A stretch of 64,000 nt of DNA from Ctenosaura bakeri (Eukaryota; Chordata; Lepidosauria; Squamata; Iguanidae): assembly GCA_948474755.1 (NCBI GenBank), contig CAOLHI010001834.1:62001-126000 (forward strand), read 5' to 3'. This document shows positions 45,440 to 57,087 of this stretch, piece after piece. Below the pieces are notes generated by a model. That model saw only the letters and a program-made list of their open reading frames with translations, did not search any database and was not told where the DNA came from. A program made the translations under genes and the position numbers. Every line of letters begins with the position of its first letter. Position 1 is the stretch's first letter.

Positions 45440-45720
45440 ACTAGATCCAAAGTACATTCTATCAAATAAGTTAGGCTAGATACCAACTGAGACAGACCCA
45501 GTGAGGCCATGAATTCCTCAGCCACTCCTGAGAGACTGGCCAGATGTCAATATGGTCGCTGAAGTCCCCCCAGCACAACAAGTCAGAAGGATGCAGCACC
45601 ACCCTGGAGACAATCCCAACTAGCTCAGAAAGGGAGGTTCCTGGGCAGGACAGGAAAAAGATAGTATAGCAAAAGAAATATAATTCTGTCTCAAACACTT
45701 AATTTACTGTCAGATACACT
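45440..45720 (-). mobile_element. L2-type LINE endonuclease fragment
   Basis: The minus-strand frame of 75 codons (45471-45698) contains LLCWGDFSDHIDI, then WLRNSWPHWVCLSW. This resembles the L2 endonuclease region 'LLVLGDFNIHVD...FLDLLASMGLSQ', where D and N are catalytic. Here the GDFN asparagine is S, and the rest is shifted. A dead fragment. Confidence 0.5.
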
Positions 45721-45884
45721 CAGAGATAACTGGAAGACTATAGAGTGGGGCAACAAATTAAGGTACAGAATCATAAAAACCTACTTCCCTGTCCCTGAAG
45801 TGCTGCCTTCAGCTACAAGGAAAACTCAAGCTGGGAGAAATCCCAGTCTGTATGATATAAGCCAGGATAAGAAACCCTAACAGC

Positions 45885-46095
45885 ATCAGATCCCATAAAA
45901 TCTTCAAAGCTAAGACGGGTCAGCCCAAGTTAGTAGTGGGATGACAGACAGCCGACAAATGTCAGGTGCTGTAGGCTATATTTCAGAGGTAGGAACTGGC
46001 AAAGTCACCTCTGAGTATTCTTTGCCTAAGAAAATTCTATGAAATTCATTGGGTCACCATAAACTGACAGGTAACTTGAAGGCACATACACTTGT
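45885..46095 (+). mobile_element. 5S rRNA-headed SINE
   Basis: The head resembles 5S rRNA: CAGATCCCATAAAATCTTCAAAGCTAAG, GGGTCAGCCC, TTAGTAGTGGGATGACAGAC, and GTCAGGTGCTGTAGGCT line up with the 5S internal promoter (A box, intermediate element, C box). The body (TTTCAGAGGTAGGAACTGGC, CACCTCTGAGTATTC) and the tail (GGGTCACCATAAACTGACAG, AACTTGAAGGCACATAC) follow. Such SINEs are known from vertebrates. It is mutated and has a SINE body, so it is not a 5S gene. Confidence 0.85.
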
Positions 46096-46690
46096 AGCAG
46101 AAACCTATCAAAGATCATCCTAGATGGAGATCCTCACTGACCCCATTCATCATCTGGCCATTCAGCAACAGTATTTTCTACCTATGCCACTTAGTTTTCA
46201 AGAACACTCCAGCTCTAGCTTTCTGAACTGGGACACCCTGAGACGGCTTTATGTATACTACTGCTACACTTTCTAGCCATGCTCCATAACATCTAGAATT
46301 CCTTTGATCTGGAAGCAGAATGGTCTGCTCTTCATTATAAAGTACTGTGAAATTAACTGAAGGAAAATGCAAAATATTAAACCACAGTGGGACTAAAACT
46401 ATTTGCAGTATAAAAGAAAATCAGATCATCTATTTTTTCCTCTCAGAATAATCCATCAAAATAAGCTCTTCTTCATTGCCAGCAAAACTATGTACATTAT
46501 GAAAAGTTTAGAATCACGTACTGCAAGCTAAATTTACAATAAGACAATTAACCATACCATTAATAATGCTGATATTTTAGTAGTACTAATTACGTCTGAA
46601 TAAATACAAATAGTAATTCAATGGCACACATTAAAATATCCCCAGAATAATTGAGTGAAGCAAACCACAATCAATGAACAAATCTTAAGT
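46096..46690. other. No recognisable feature
   Basis: AT-rich sequence without convincing frames or repeats. Confidence 0.5.
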
Positions 46691-46696
46691 CAGTCA

Positions 46697-46773
<77 letters not shown>
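46691..46773 (+). repeat. (CTGT)n-(CTAT)n compound microsatellite
   Basis: About 9 CTGT units pass directly into about 11 CTAT units. A single G-to-A step separates the motifs, so one probably arose from the other. Confidence 0.96.
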
Positions 46774-46774
<1 letters not shown>

Positions 46775-46994
46775 TATACAGCTTTATTCTTATAATGTCA
46801 TAGTTATTCAAATATATAGTGCAAGCTATGATAATGTAAACAATATTTATTAGTAATGCATAAAGTATTAACTGATATAATTCATCTTGATTTTATCAGA
46901 AAATTTTTAACTTGCACTGAAACGGAAATGTAGATGAAAGATTCATTGAGGTCAATGGTCTGTTGTTCCATGTAACTGTGTTGAGGTTTACGTG

Positions 46995-47184
46995 TCTGCT
47001 GTGTGTCCTCAAGTTGTTACTGACTTATAGCTACCCTAAGGTGAACTGATCACAGGGTTCTCTGGGGCTGAGTGTATGTGACACACCCAGTGTCACCCAG
47101 TCGGTTTCCATGGCTGGGCAGCGAATTGAACCCGAGGCTCCAGGGTCATAGCCCAACAATCAACCACTACACCACACTGGCTTT
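46995..47184 (-). mobile_element. tRNA-headed SINE, short form
   Basis: On the minus strand: head AGCCAGTGTGGTGTAGTGG, B-box-like GGGTTCAATTCGC, CGACTGGGTGACACTGGGTG, and tail AAGTCAGTAACAACTTGAGG. It lacks the central segment of the long form. Confidence 0.87.
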
Positions 47185-49030
47185 CACCTTAAGTTAAAAT
47201 ATGTATGTGTTTCCATGAATTCAAGTATTTAGTTTTCAGTATCTCATTGGCAAACTTCTGTTTGGCAAATGACTCACACAAACCAAAAGTCTATTTCAGT
47301 TGAGTTATTTGACAGGAACAAAAACAGCAACTATGGTGAGATGCAAACTAAGGGGAAAATCTTTGCTGTTGTTACCACACAGAAACAAAAATTCTTTTAG
47401 TCCTGAAAGTAAATGAAATCTGTCCTCAGTGTTTGAACTGCTCTAAAGTGATAGGCAATAACAGAGCTGCCAAACTAGAGTAAACCTGAAAAGAAACATT
47501 TTGTGGTCCATGATTGAAAGTGAACATAAAAGAATGTCAGGTAGATGGATGCTTTATTGCTATTTCATATTTGAAAGTGGCAAACAAGGACGAAATGCAG
47601 CTGAGGATGTGAAATTGCAAGCCTTCCATCTATTTCAGGGGATTTGGCAGATGCAGCTAACCTTGTCTTTTGATCATGATCACACCCCCTGTGCCTTTCT
47701 ACACATTGATCAGCTGTTCCACCTGATGAAAGCTTGCCATGGGAAGTACTCTGGGGATTTATATTTATATGCGCACATTTTCTCACCATTATATTTTTAC
47801 TGTGAGCCAGCTTTGAATGCAGAAAAGAAAAGGACAAGAATCTAGTAACTAAATACAGTCACACAGCAGGAAGTGAACTGATAACATCTTCCTGATGTTC
47901 AGAATGGAAATCTTCAACTTCTGATTTCTATATAAATTTGGAGCCATCAAAAATACATCTTTGGCATCTATTTTATCAATTTAAGATACACAGGTTTGTC
48001 ATCCTTTAAACACTGTCAAGTCCCATTCCTGCTCTTTATGTGTATTCCATAATCCTTCAGCTCTGCACACTTTTTTTTTTTTAACAAAAAGTTCCAAGAC
48101 TTTAATTGGAATAGGCTCGTTTTTGCTTATTCTTATTTCTTTTCAAGAGGCAACAATGGAAAAGAACACCACAAAAGATCATGGCAGTGAGAATTTTCTC
48201 ATGCTGTTTCTAGAAAGTAACAAGAAATAATGGATCACAGGCTTGGAAGAATAATTGAAAGTATCTCCTGCTATGTTCCTTCAGAGACACCAAGTTTTAC
48301 ATATGGGATGCCTCATAGATAGTTATCTAAATATGCCTTCATTTGAAAAATTTCTAATGTGACTCCATAATCTGTCTTGGTAACTTGATCTATTGGTCAA
48401 TAAACAAGAGAGGTGGAATCTATTGACTTACAAGGCTGGGAAGAGGGAAATGTAGTAACATTGTATAATGATTCACCTGTTACAAAAAATAATAATTTTT
48501 TAACACTTAAAAAAACCATGGCTTGGATTCTAACTGGATTTTGCGCACTAAGAAGGCCACTGCCAGAAGACAGTACCTCTCCCTATAGTCCCTTCTCCAT
48601 CTCAGAGGGTCCTCCAGCCTACCCCTTCACCTGGTGGGAGAATCCGCAAGTGGAAATCTACTCATGGCTCTGCAATATTTCAGAGGAAGAAAGGCAAGTG
48701 TGAAATAATCTGAACAAAACAAATACTTTCAGTTTTGCACTGTATCAGTTGAAAATGAGCAGTGACAAAACAAGCAAGAATTTCTATTCAAAGAATTACA
48801 AATAGACTTATAAGTTTCTCATGTTAATTTTAAGATAACACTGTTTCTGAAGGTACTGTTTGGAATTATTCTACATTGTTTTAAATGATCTGGTTTTAGC
48901 TGATAAAGGATTCAACATATTTCCCCTCTTTTAAAACTGGTTTTTATTATTTATTGTCCTAAAATTGTTTTATCATAAGCTGGACTGAGATCTTCAGATA
49001 TAGGACAGGAAAAAATATTACAATAAATAT
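47185..49030. other. Mostly unassigned; candidate conserved block and one ORF
   Basis: At 47560-47850 a repeat-free block with TTTTGATCATGATCACACC and GATTTATATTTATATGCGCA looks enhancer-like. At 48413-48703 a 96-codon plus-strand frame contains a Pro/Ser-rich stretch (RRPLPEDSTSPYSPF) and ends ISEEERQV, next to AGGCAAGTG, a weak splice-donor context. Neither is assignable. Confidence 0.3.
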
Positions 49031-49078
<48 letters not shown>

Positions 49079-49086
49079 AGGAAAGT
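49031..49086 (+). repeat. (GAAA)n microsatellite
   Basis: About 13 GAAA units. Confidence 0.96.
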
Positions 49087-49570
49087 TATTTCTATTTCTC
49101 CTTCCTATTACATGTTTTCTGGTCCCACAGCCGAACAACAATCTGATTCTTATTCATTGTACTGTGATGAAATTTGATCCATGCTGCAACATTTTATAGC
49201 CTTAAAGTCTCATTTGAAGTTCTGGCCAACTACAACTCTGTCATAAATAGAGTCTGAAATTTAGGTTAGGTAAGTAAAATAAAACCTTCATTTCATGACC
49301 AGAGAACTCAATTCTGTTTTGTGCTTCAGAGACCAGGCTGAATCATGAGTAAGAAAACTGAAATACGGCTTTAGATAATGATTGAATAGACAAATTGTGG
49401 CTATGTGACTGCTCTGCCCTGAGACCAATATACCTAGAGACCATAGTACGGGGGGGGGGCGGAATAAAAATTAAAGTATAGGAAGCCCGTACCCATTGAT
49501 GCCCCATTATCTGGCAATTCGTTCTTTCAACACTTCCAAATTAAGGACAAATTCCATTAATTTGACATAA

Positions 49571-49742
49571 GGTCTACTCTTTTGTCAGTTATTCTTGGAA
49601 TTCCAGGGTTTGCACTTTAGAGAGGGGCATTTAGAATTCTCAGCCAGTGAGCTCTTTGGCTTCGGTAATTTACAAACCCCAGAATTCCACAGGATGTTAA
49701 AGTGGGATAACAGCACTATAGCAGTATAGTGCGGAAATGGTC
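49571..49742. mobile_element. Palindromic MITE, type A, degraded left arm
   Basis: The right arm is well kept (CAACATCC-type complement, GATAACAGCACTATAGCAG, end AGTGCGGAAATGGTC). The centre (CTCAGCCAGTGAGCTCTTTGG) is in the same orientation as the copy at 28594. The left arm begins GGTCTACTC and is shortened. Confidence 0.78.
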
Positions 49743-50445
49743 ATAGTTTGGGTTCTAAACTATGATATGTTGTCATGATATAGAAATAATCTGCAGACAT
49801 GATGCAGAGCTGAGTCACTGTTTGAAAATAACCACCAGGGATCCATTCCCATAGATATATGCAGCTTTGGCAATAAATGGAACTGATTTGTGCTAATCAG
49901 TACTTACTTGAAAGATGAAGTACATTTCTTGAATTATTATTTTTTATCTATTGCAAGCTACATTTGCAAAATTATTGCCAAGATGACTTCCAGACAATAA
50001 TACTGGACCATTAGACCAGGAGATCTTATAACAAATTATGGTGCCAGATCTCAGACTATATCTACATGGGCAATAGTCTCAGATGATTTAATTCAATTGC
50101 TCACTCATATATGCCATCACCTTCCAGCAAAACTGCAGATATCTTACCCCACTTGATTTCAAATCTTAACTCTACATATAATGCATAACTTTACTAGATA
50201 CTTCATGAATCCCATAAAATATACTCGTGCTCAGAAAAGTTGATGCAACAGTATCATTGAGTTGTTGCTTCCAAATCTAAATATCCACAAATACTATTAG
50301 AATGCCATGTAAACAACTGACCACAAAAACATGTACTACACAAGTATTTTAATCAGACTCTGTGCTACAAGCACAATATTGGCTAATGTGCCCATGGCAA
50401 GGGCAGGAATAATCTTTTTGCACAATCATACACAACATTGTATTT
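49743..50445. other. No recognisable feature
   Basis: AT-rich sequence without features. Confidence 0.5.
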
Positions 50446-50650
50446 CACAGAATCGTAGAGTTGGAAGGTACTCAAGGGTCATGCCAATGCAAGGATCCAC
50501 AACTAAAGAAACCCTGACAGGTGGGCATCCAACCTCTGAATGAAACTTTCAATGAAGGAGAGTCCACCACTTCCTGAGGCAGCCTATTCCACTGTCAAAT
50601 GGCTTATATACTCAGGGAGTTCTTCCTAATTTGTTATTGGAATCATCTTT
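50446..50650 (-). mobile_element. CR1 LINE 3' end, separate subfamily
   Basis: The plus strand reads CACAGAATCGTAGAGTTGG, GGGCATCCAACCTCTG, GGAGAGTCCACCACTTCC and GAGGCAGCCTATTCCACTG. That is the reverse complement of the CR1 C-terminal and 3' UTR region, as at 54768-54960, but with many differences, so it is an older subfamily. Confidence 0.8.
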
Positions 50651-50799
50651 AAATCCTTTGGTTTGGATTCTATATTATATTTCATAGCCTTTTCATCTCT
50701 TTAACTTGCCATTGCATTTTTAATTCTACCAATACACTAAAAAATGTCACCACCACCACTAGCAGTTTAAAGACCTGTGCTCTTGTAAGATATGCCAAC

Positions 50800-51545
50800 C
50801 TGGACTTGCGCATCCTGAAGCTGCAGGGGTGGGTGGGATTTGAAGAAGAGACCAGCATCCTTAGTGGCCAGCATATGTGCACCAGGCTGGGTCATGAGAT
50901 GGAGGTGAGGAGTAGGGTTATTTAAGCCTGTTTCACTCCCCCGCATGTGGCCACATCTACAGAACAACATGACCCACCTGCCCACCCTTGGTACATGTAT
51001 GAATTCAGGTCACTTCGGGGCTGGGTAGTAATTTTTACCCCTTTTATCAGGTTTTTTTTTAGCCTACTTTATAGTGCAGCCAAATGGGATAAGGGGAATT
51101 GACTCTGGGTGGTGTCAGCAAATTGGAGCTAATCTGGCTGGTAGCTGGAGGGGAGGACGAGGCTCCAGTGTGCACCACTGGCACCAATTTGGGTGTGAGG
51201 TATGGTTCCCAAACATCCTCTTTGAGATCATGAGACTGAAGAGGAGGGGAAGGAGGCTGCCTTTGAGGATAAGCCAGTTTGGGGCTTTTCACTTGCAGGG
51301 TCCTGGGACTTTGGAGGGAACTCAAGCGGTCTACCTTCCAACTAAGGTTTGGGTTGCCCCATGGGGCACAGGTATGTTGCCAAAGTGGGGCTGAAGAGGT
51401 GGTCAAGGGACTGACACCTGGTCTCAGCTAGACCTGCAGCAGGTACCTTTCCCTCATTTGCCTCTACATTCTGTAAATAGTTTGGTCAAATAAAGTGGCC
51501 CTTTCTTCCCAATGTAATGTGCATGGTCTCTTTATTCCAGGGGTA
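50800..51545 (+). repeat. Possible LTR-like block
   Basis: Relatively GC-rich sequence with a TATA-like GGTTATTTAAGCC (50925), and a polyadenylation signal AATAAA (51488-51493) followed by GTGGCCC and a T-rich end. The distance of about 560 bp fits a long LTR or a processed 3' end. The overlapping frames at 51059-51406 on both strands are not convincing. No termini or target duplication were found. Confidence 0.38.
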
Positions 51546-52559
51546 GAATATCAATTGATGCCCGTGTTTTCCTCTAAAAAAATCTTGCATGCATAAGAAT
51601 ATCCATATTTTTCCAGCAGAGGTTTAAAATCAGAGGAGAGAGAGGAGCAATTTTGAATGGGCAAAGATGAAGAATTATTTGCTATCTCTATCACGATGTG
51701 ACATCTAAGGTTAGAAATCAGAGACCAAAAAGAAAGGATAGCCAAAGACCACAGATGACTAGTGAGAAGGGGAAAAATGAAATAAGAATTTTTTAAAAAA
51801 TCTTCAGACAACTATGCTTTCCTTCAGGCTTTTGTTTTTTGTTGGTAAATTGATGTGACATGGTATAATAAATCTATTCCTAAATCTTTCTTGATCCATT
51901 TTCCTATAGGAATATGGTACGATTCCCAGGAGACATATTGTTCTCTCCACATCTTATTTTCAGAAGAAGCCATTGCAAAGTTATACTGTCTATAGTTATG
52001 TACACATATATTACCCTTCCAAGCAGATTTAGTGATATAATATAGTAACTGATCCAGATAAAATGTTGCAATGTGTGAGAAGCTCAGGATTCTGCTAGTC
52101 AGGTCAACTCACTGAACTTGCAGAACTGAAACTGAGCATGGGGCATTTCTGGCATTATCTTGGTTGCCTGGGACATGCGTATCTTGCAAGAGAACACTGC
52201 ACCCCAAGCATGCAGGTACAAAGTAGCAAACCAGCTTCACTATCATATGGGATTTATGTGACTGAGAATTTACAATCTAGAGAACTGCTACACTGTTGCA
52301 CAAAAAATACTGATCTGTTGGGAAATTATGAAGTTCAGAGTTGCATGGACACTAGTGGGGGGGCTAGAGGAACGTAAACTTCCATACCAGTCCCCTTCTC
52401 ACAACCTGTATAAATGCTTTCTTACTTGTGGTAATTTCTTATTGCACTACTGCCTACCCCAAAAGGGACCAAAGTCATTGGTTACAATGGCTCTTATAAG
52501 GCACTGTCTGTGCTGTACTGCTGAAGAAATGTTTACCAGGCTGCAAGATCCTCCTTGAA
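51546..52559. other. No recognisable feature
   Basis: AT-rich to mixed sequence. Frames at 52138-52558 lack family resemblance. It may include an unrecognised upstream part of the L2 that follows. Confidence 0.4.
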
Positions 52560-53575
52560 CTTGTTGGTCACCCTTATCAAGAGTTGTTGTGTCAAAATAC
52601 CCCACTGAACTGAGTTCAGCCTGCCATGACTACTTTGTAGGCAAAGTTGAAGCTCTCAGATAATATCTGAAATCCTTTAAGATCTCCTTTCCTGTTATGC
52701 CTTCAGCAGATCTGAAAGTGTTTTTAGCTGATTTCAGATCAGCTGGGACACCCCTACCTTGGTGTCAAATTCTACCCTAAAGAAGGTACACTTGGTGAAT
52801 AGAATCTCTGAATGGACCAATGGAATTTCTCATTTGCTAGATCATAAAAAGCCTGATGCAAAAGGACCCTGCCTGCAAAGAGAAAGTCATCCAGCTAGTC
52901 AGTGATGTCTCTCTTGCCCTTCTTTTTCCTTGATGCACCATTGCAAGAGAAGGTGGAAGTGCTCAAAGGTAGAGCATGAAATGGAGTGTTCTATAGGTAT
53001 GGCTGTGCTGTAATATATGGTTGCTTCAAATGAAAACCCCATGAAGTAAAAGTCATTTGGGTAGACCAATAGCAGTTGAAAAGTCAAAATTGTTGTGGTG
53101 GCCAGGACCACCCTTGCCCAACTTTGGCTGGTGCACAAACTTCACCTTTTCTTGGAGGAGACAGATCTGGCCACAGTGGTTCATGCCTTAATTACCTTTT
53201 GATTAAACTACTGTAACACAATCCACATGGGGCTGCCCTTGAAAAGTGTTCATAAGCTGCAGCTAGTGCAAAATGCAGCAGCCAGAACTGGTGTCAGGTA
53301 TGCATTTTAAGTGACAGTATAATACCAGTCCTAAAAGAAGTGCACTAGTTTCCAATCTACTTCTGACTCTATTCAAGATGCTGGTGTTGATCTGCAAAGC
53401 TCTAAATGATTTGGGGTCAAGATGACTGAAATACCAGCTCTTCTTATCTGAACCTGCCAAAAATCTGAGATCTTTTGATCTCTGTGATTGGTTTTTATTT
53501 CTTCATCAGCTTGGGAGCCCTTGTGGGCTGGGAGGGGATATAGAAACACTTTAAATGAATAAACACATAAATAAT
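52560..53575 (+). mobile_element. L2 LINE remnant with 3' end
   Basis: About 1 kb of eroded L2. The middle (53115-53330) follows the reverse transcriptase segment 'LxxFLEEADLATVVHALV...DYCN..GLPLKSVxKLQLVQNAAAR': the visible nucleotides are GAGGAGACAGATCTGGCCAC, GGGGCTGCCCTTGAAAAGTG and TAAGCTGCAGCTAGTGCAAAATGC. The part at 53340-53460 follows 'VLKELHWLP...FKVLVLTYKALHGLG'. It ends in an AAATGAATAAACACATAAATAA tail, the L2-type short tandem end. Stops and indels abolish coding. Confidence 0.8.
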
Positions 53576-54767
53576 TTCCTCATACAGTGTGTGTGTGTGG
53601 GAGGGGTACAGATTTGGTTTACACAAGTGAAAACACCCTCTGAAAAAAGTTCTACTCAAAATGTAGCTGAAAGCAGAATGGCAGTAAGGAGGCAATTTTT
53701 TTGCCATTCCCCCTTCTGCCTCCAGGGCCACCACCCACACTGTTTTAGAAGGTCCCTCATCCTTCCAGAGAAGGAGAAATGGATGAAAATCACCCACTCT
53801 GTGATTCCTCTGCTGATTTAAATGATACGTGTGAATGGGAAAAGCAACATTTTGGTCCAAGCCACTGTTTGCTTGTTATGTGAAACAAACACCACAAACT
53901 AGCTATGACAAACAGACTTTTCTTTCTCAGTGATGTTCAGGCCCTTTTTATGTTTTTGACATGTCATCCTACTTATAACTGAATAGTTTCACTGAAACAC
54001 ATGAATCTAGTCTTAAGCAGTTACTGATCAGAATGTTTACAGCACCAGCTTATGCATGGCTCCTTATTTTTAATTGGTAATACTGCAAACAGTGAAAAAC
54101 AATATTCCAGCTTGTCACCTGGCATTTGAAAGGCATTCTACACCTTTGCATAACCAATTAATTTAGGAGATGATGATGATGGTGGTGGTGGTGGTGATGC
54201 CGATTATACCTTATGCTTAACCAGTTTCTGAGGAATTCACATGAATCATGCTGCATTATCTGTGGAATCCTTGAAGGCATTCTAAGCTTTTTATATTATT
54301 ACACATTGCCAGTTACCAGCTGTCTAGCAAATCCTACACTGAAAGATTGCTACTGGAAGGCAGGAGTCTTTTCTGTAGATAGGATGCTATTATCACTACC
54401 ATAATGAGAACTGTCACTTACTCACATCTGTTCCTTATGGGAAACAGTTTTACAGCACTAATATGAAAATGTATATAGTTAAATTATGGTTATGTATTTC
54501 TCTTACTGACCTAGTTTTGCTGTTCCAGCCTAAAAATAACAACCTTTTTAACAAGGTTTTTTCTCCTCACACTACCCATATTTTCACTTTTGCTTTAGAC
54601 AGCCTTATCTTTGAATATGAACTGTATTTGTACTGTGATTCTGAACCAGAGCTCTAGGTGTGCTCCATTAAACACACTGAGATTCCCCATGGACTTAAAT
54701 TTTGAGGGCAGATGCAATGGTGTCACATAATCAGAAGGGCTTCTGAATCTAAAGTCAGTAAGGAAGT
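53576..54767. other. Mostly unassigned; GAT/GGT run
   Basis: A TGATGATGGTGGTGG run at 54169-54198 and a TG run at 53588-53600. Nothing else is recognised. Confidence 0.45.
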
Positions 54768-56557
54768 CATAGAATCATAGAATTGGAAGAGACCACAGGG
54801 GCCATCAAGTCCAACCCCCTGCTATGCAGGAACACCCATCAAAGCATTCCCAATAGATGGCCATCCAGCCTCTGCTTAAAAACATCCAAAGAAAGAGACT
54901 CCACCACACTCTGATGCAGCATGTTCCACCACCAAACAGCTCTGACTGTCAGGAAATTCCTCCTGAGGTTCAAGTGGAATCTCCTTTCCTGCAGCTTGAA
55001 TCCATTGCTCCTTGTCCTAGTCTCTGGAGTGGTAGAGAGCAAGCCTGCTCCCTCCTCAACATGACATCCCTTCAAATATTTAAACATGGCTATCATGTCC
55101 CTTCTTAACCTTCTCTTCTGCAGACTAAACATACCCAGCTCCCTAAAGTGTTCTTCATAGGGCATGGCTTCCAGACTCTTCACCATTTTGGTCACCTTCC
55201 TCTGGACATGTTCCAGCTTGTTGACATCCTTCTTGAATTGAGGTGCCCAGAACTGGACACAGTATTCCAAATGAGGCCTAATCAATGCAGAATAGAGTGG
55301 TACCAATACCTCCCTCGATCTAGACACCATACTCCTATTGATGCAACCAAGAATCACGTTGGCTTTCTTGGCTGCCGTATCACACTGCTGACTCATGTTC
55401 AGTTTGTGATCTACCAAGACTCCTAGATCCCTTTCACACGTACTGCTATCCAGCTACATGCCCCCCATCCTATACCTGTGACTTTCATTTTTTCTCCCCA
55501 AGTGCAGGACCCTACATTTCTCTTTGTTGAAATTCATTTTGTTAGTTTTGGCCCAACTCTCCAATCTGTCAAGGTCGTATTGAAATTTGATCCTATCCTC
55601 TGGTGTGTTAGCAACCCCTCCCAGTTTGGTATTATCTACAAATTTGATCAGCATGCCCTCCACTCCTTCATCCAAGTCATTGATGAAGATGTTGAATAGC
55701 ACTGAGCACAGGACAGAACCCTGTGGTACCCCACTAATAACTTCTCTCCAGGATGAAAAGCAGCCATTGGGGATCACACTTTGGGTGCGATTGGTCAACC
55801 AATTACAAATCCAACTAACGGTAGTCCTGTCCAGCCTGCATTTTACTAGCTTCTTTGCAAGAATGTCATGTGGAACTTTGTCAAAGGCCTTATTGAGGTC
55901 AAGATATGCTACATCTACAGCATTCCCTTCATCTATCTAGCTTGTACCCCTATCATAAAAAGAGATAAGATTAGTCTGGCATGACTTATTTCTGAGAAAT
56001 CCATGCTGGCTTTTAGTGATTACAGTATTGCTTTCTAAGTAATTGCAAACTGGCTGTTTAATGATTTACTCTAGGATTTTTCCTGGAATTGATGTCAGGC
56101 TTACTGAGCAATAATTATCAGGGTCCTCTTTTTCCCCCTTCTTGAAGATGGAGATGACATTTGCCCTCCTCCAGTCTGCTGGGACTTCTCCTATTCTCCA
56201 AGAGTTCTGAGAGATTATTGCAAGTGGTTCAGAAATGACTTCTGCCAGTTCTTTTAATATCCTTGGATGTAATTCATCTGGCCCTGGGGACTTGAATTCA
56301 TCTAGTTCAGCCAGATATTCCTGTACTATTTCTCTACTTATTCTGTGCTGCATTTCCCTCCCTTCCTCACCTGCTCCCCATGCCCCAGGTTGGGTACTTC
56401 TATTCTTTTGGGAGAAAACTGAGGCAAAGAAGGTGTTGAGTAGTTCTGCCTTCTACTCCCCCCCCCCGTTATTAATTGGCCGCCTCCTCCACGTAGTGAT
56501 CCTATCATTTCCTTGTTTTTCCTTTTGCTGTGGACATATCTAAAAAAGCCCCTTTTT
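54768..56557 (-). mobile_element. CR1 LINE, 3' part (copy 2)
   Basis: The reverse complement matches copy 1 over the RT, C-terminal region and 3' end. The plus-strand left edge is CATAGAATCATAGAATTGG, the antisense of the octamer end. It carries more ORF2 than copy 1 and is interrupted at 56558 by an insertion. It is 5'-truncated beyond 57400. Confidence 0.93.
54839..56353 (-). pseudogene. CR1 ORF2 reverse transcriptase remnant, catalytic motif lost
   Basis: Three frames together cover the RT. 56353-56066 has [20 protein letters not shown], then [19 protein letters not shown]. 55798-55454 has GVPQGSVL, and FVDN where the catalytic FADD belongs (about 55642-55631). 55417-54839 is the C-terminal part ending [15 protein letters not shown]. 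The Asp-to-Asn change in the catalytic pair abolishes RT function even apart from the frameshifts. Confidence 0.9.
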
Positions 56558-57087
56558 TAATTTTAATAATTTTATTAATTTTCAAAAAAAGAAATAATAA
56601 ATAAAAACAAACATGTACATCTTTTAGTAATACAACATATAGTGGTAATATCTTCTTACAACAATTTCACATATTTACAATATTTCTTCCTAGCTTTTTT
56701 TTGGTAAGAGCTAATAAATATTATTATTCGTTTTATAACACTAACCCTCTATATGTCATCAATTACTTCTTATATATTGATCCAGCATTCCATTTATCTT
56801 GTTAATTAACTGTATTCTTACATCTTATCATTATGCTCCTAAATTAATCTAACTCTAGTTTTTAATTTACATTAGAAATATTTACTTTTATTATATTTAT
56901 TTGTATGTTTGATGTTTACTTTTTGTCATTTTTTTTCTTATTTCTTTTATGTAGATAAGGTAGCTTATATTACTCTCTGGTTCAGAAAATAAGAGTTTAC
57001 AGGACCCCAGTCTTTTGCAATCTTCTCGTCAGTTTGCCCTCTAAGTCTCTGTGTTATCTGCTAACCTAATTTCGTATAAGCTTTGTG
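56558..57087 (-). mobile_element. L1-like insertion inside CR1 copy 2
   Basis: 530 bp of very AT-rich sequence interrupts the CR1 codons for KNTKKG/FFRYVH. CCCTTTTT flanks it on both sides (56550-56557, 57088-57095), so an 8-bp or longer target duplication is visible. The antisense end at 56558 is A-rich on the minus strand, like a poly(A) tail. The plus-strand right part (57000-57080) on the minus strand gives QTDEKIAKDWGPVNSYF-like text. Orientation and tail fit a 5'-truncated L1, though the family is inferred. Confidence 0.6.

Noticed and set aside
45885..45977. 5S rRNA gene
   Set aside because: The 5S-like part is diverged in several conserved positions, has no T-run terminator at the 5S end, and runs directly into a SINE body.
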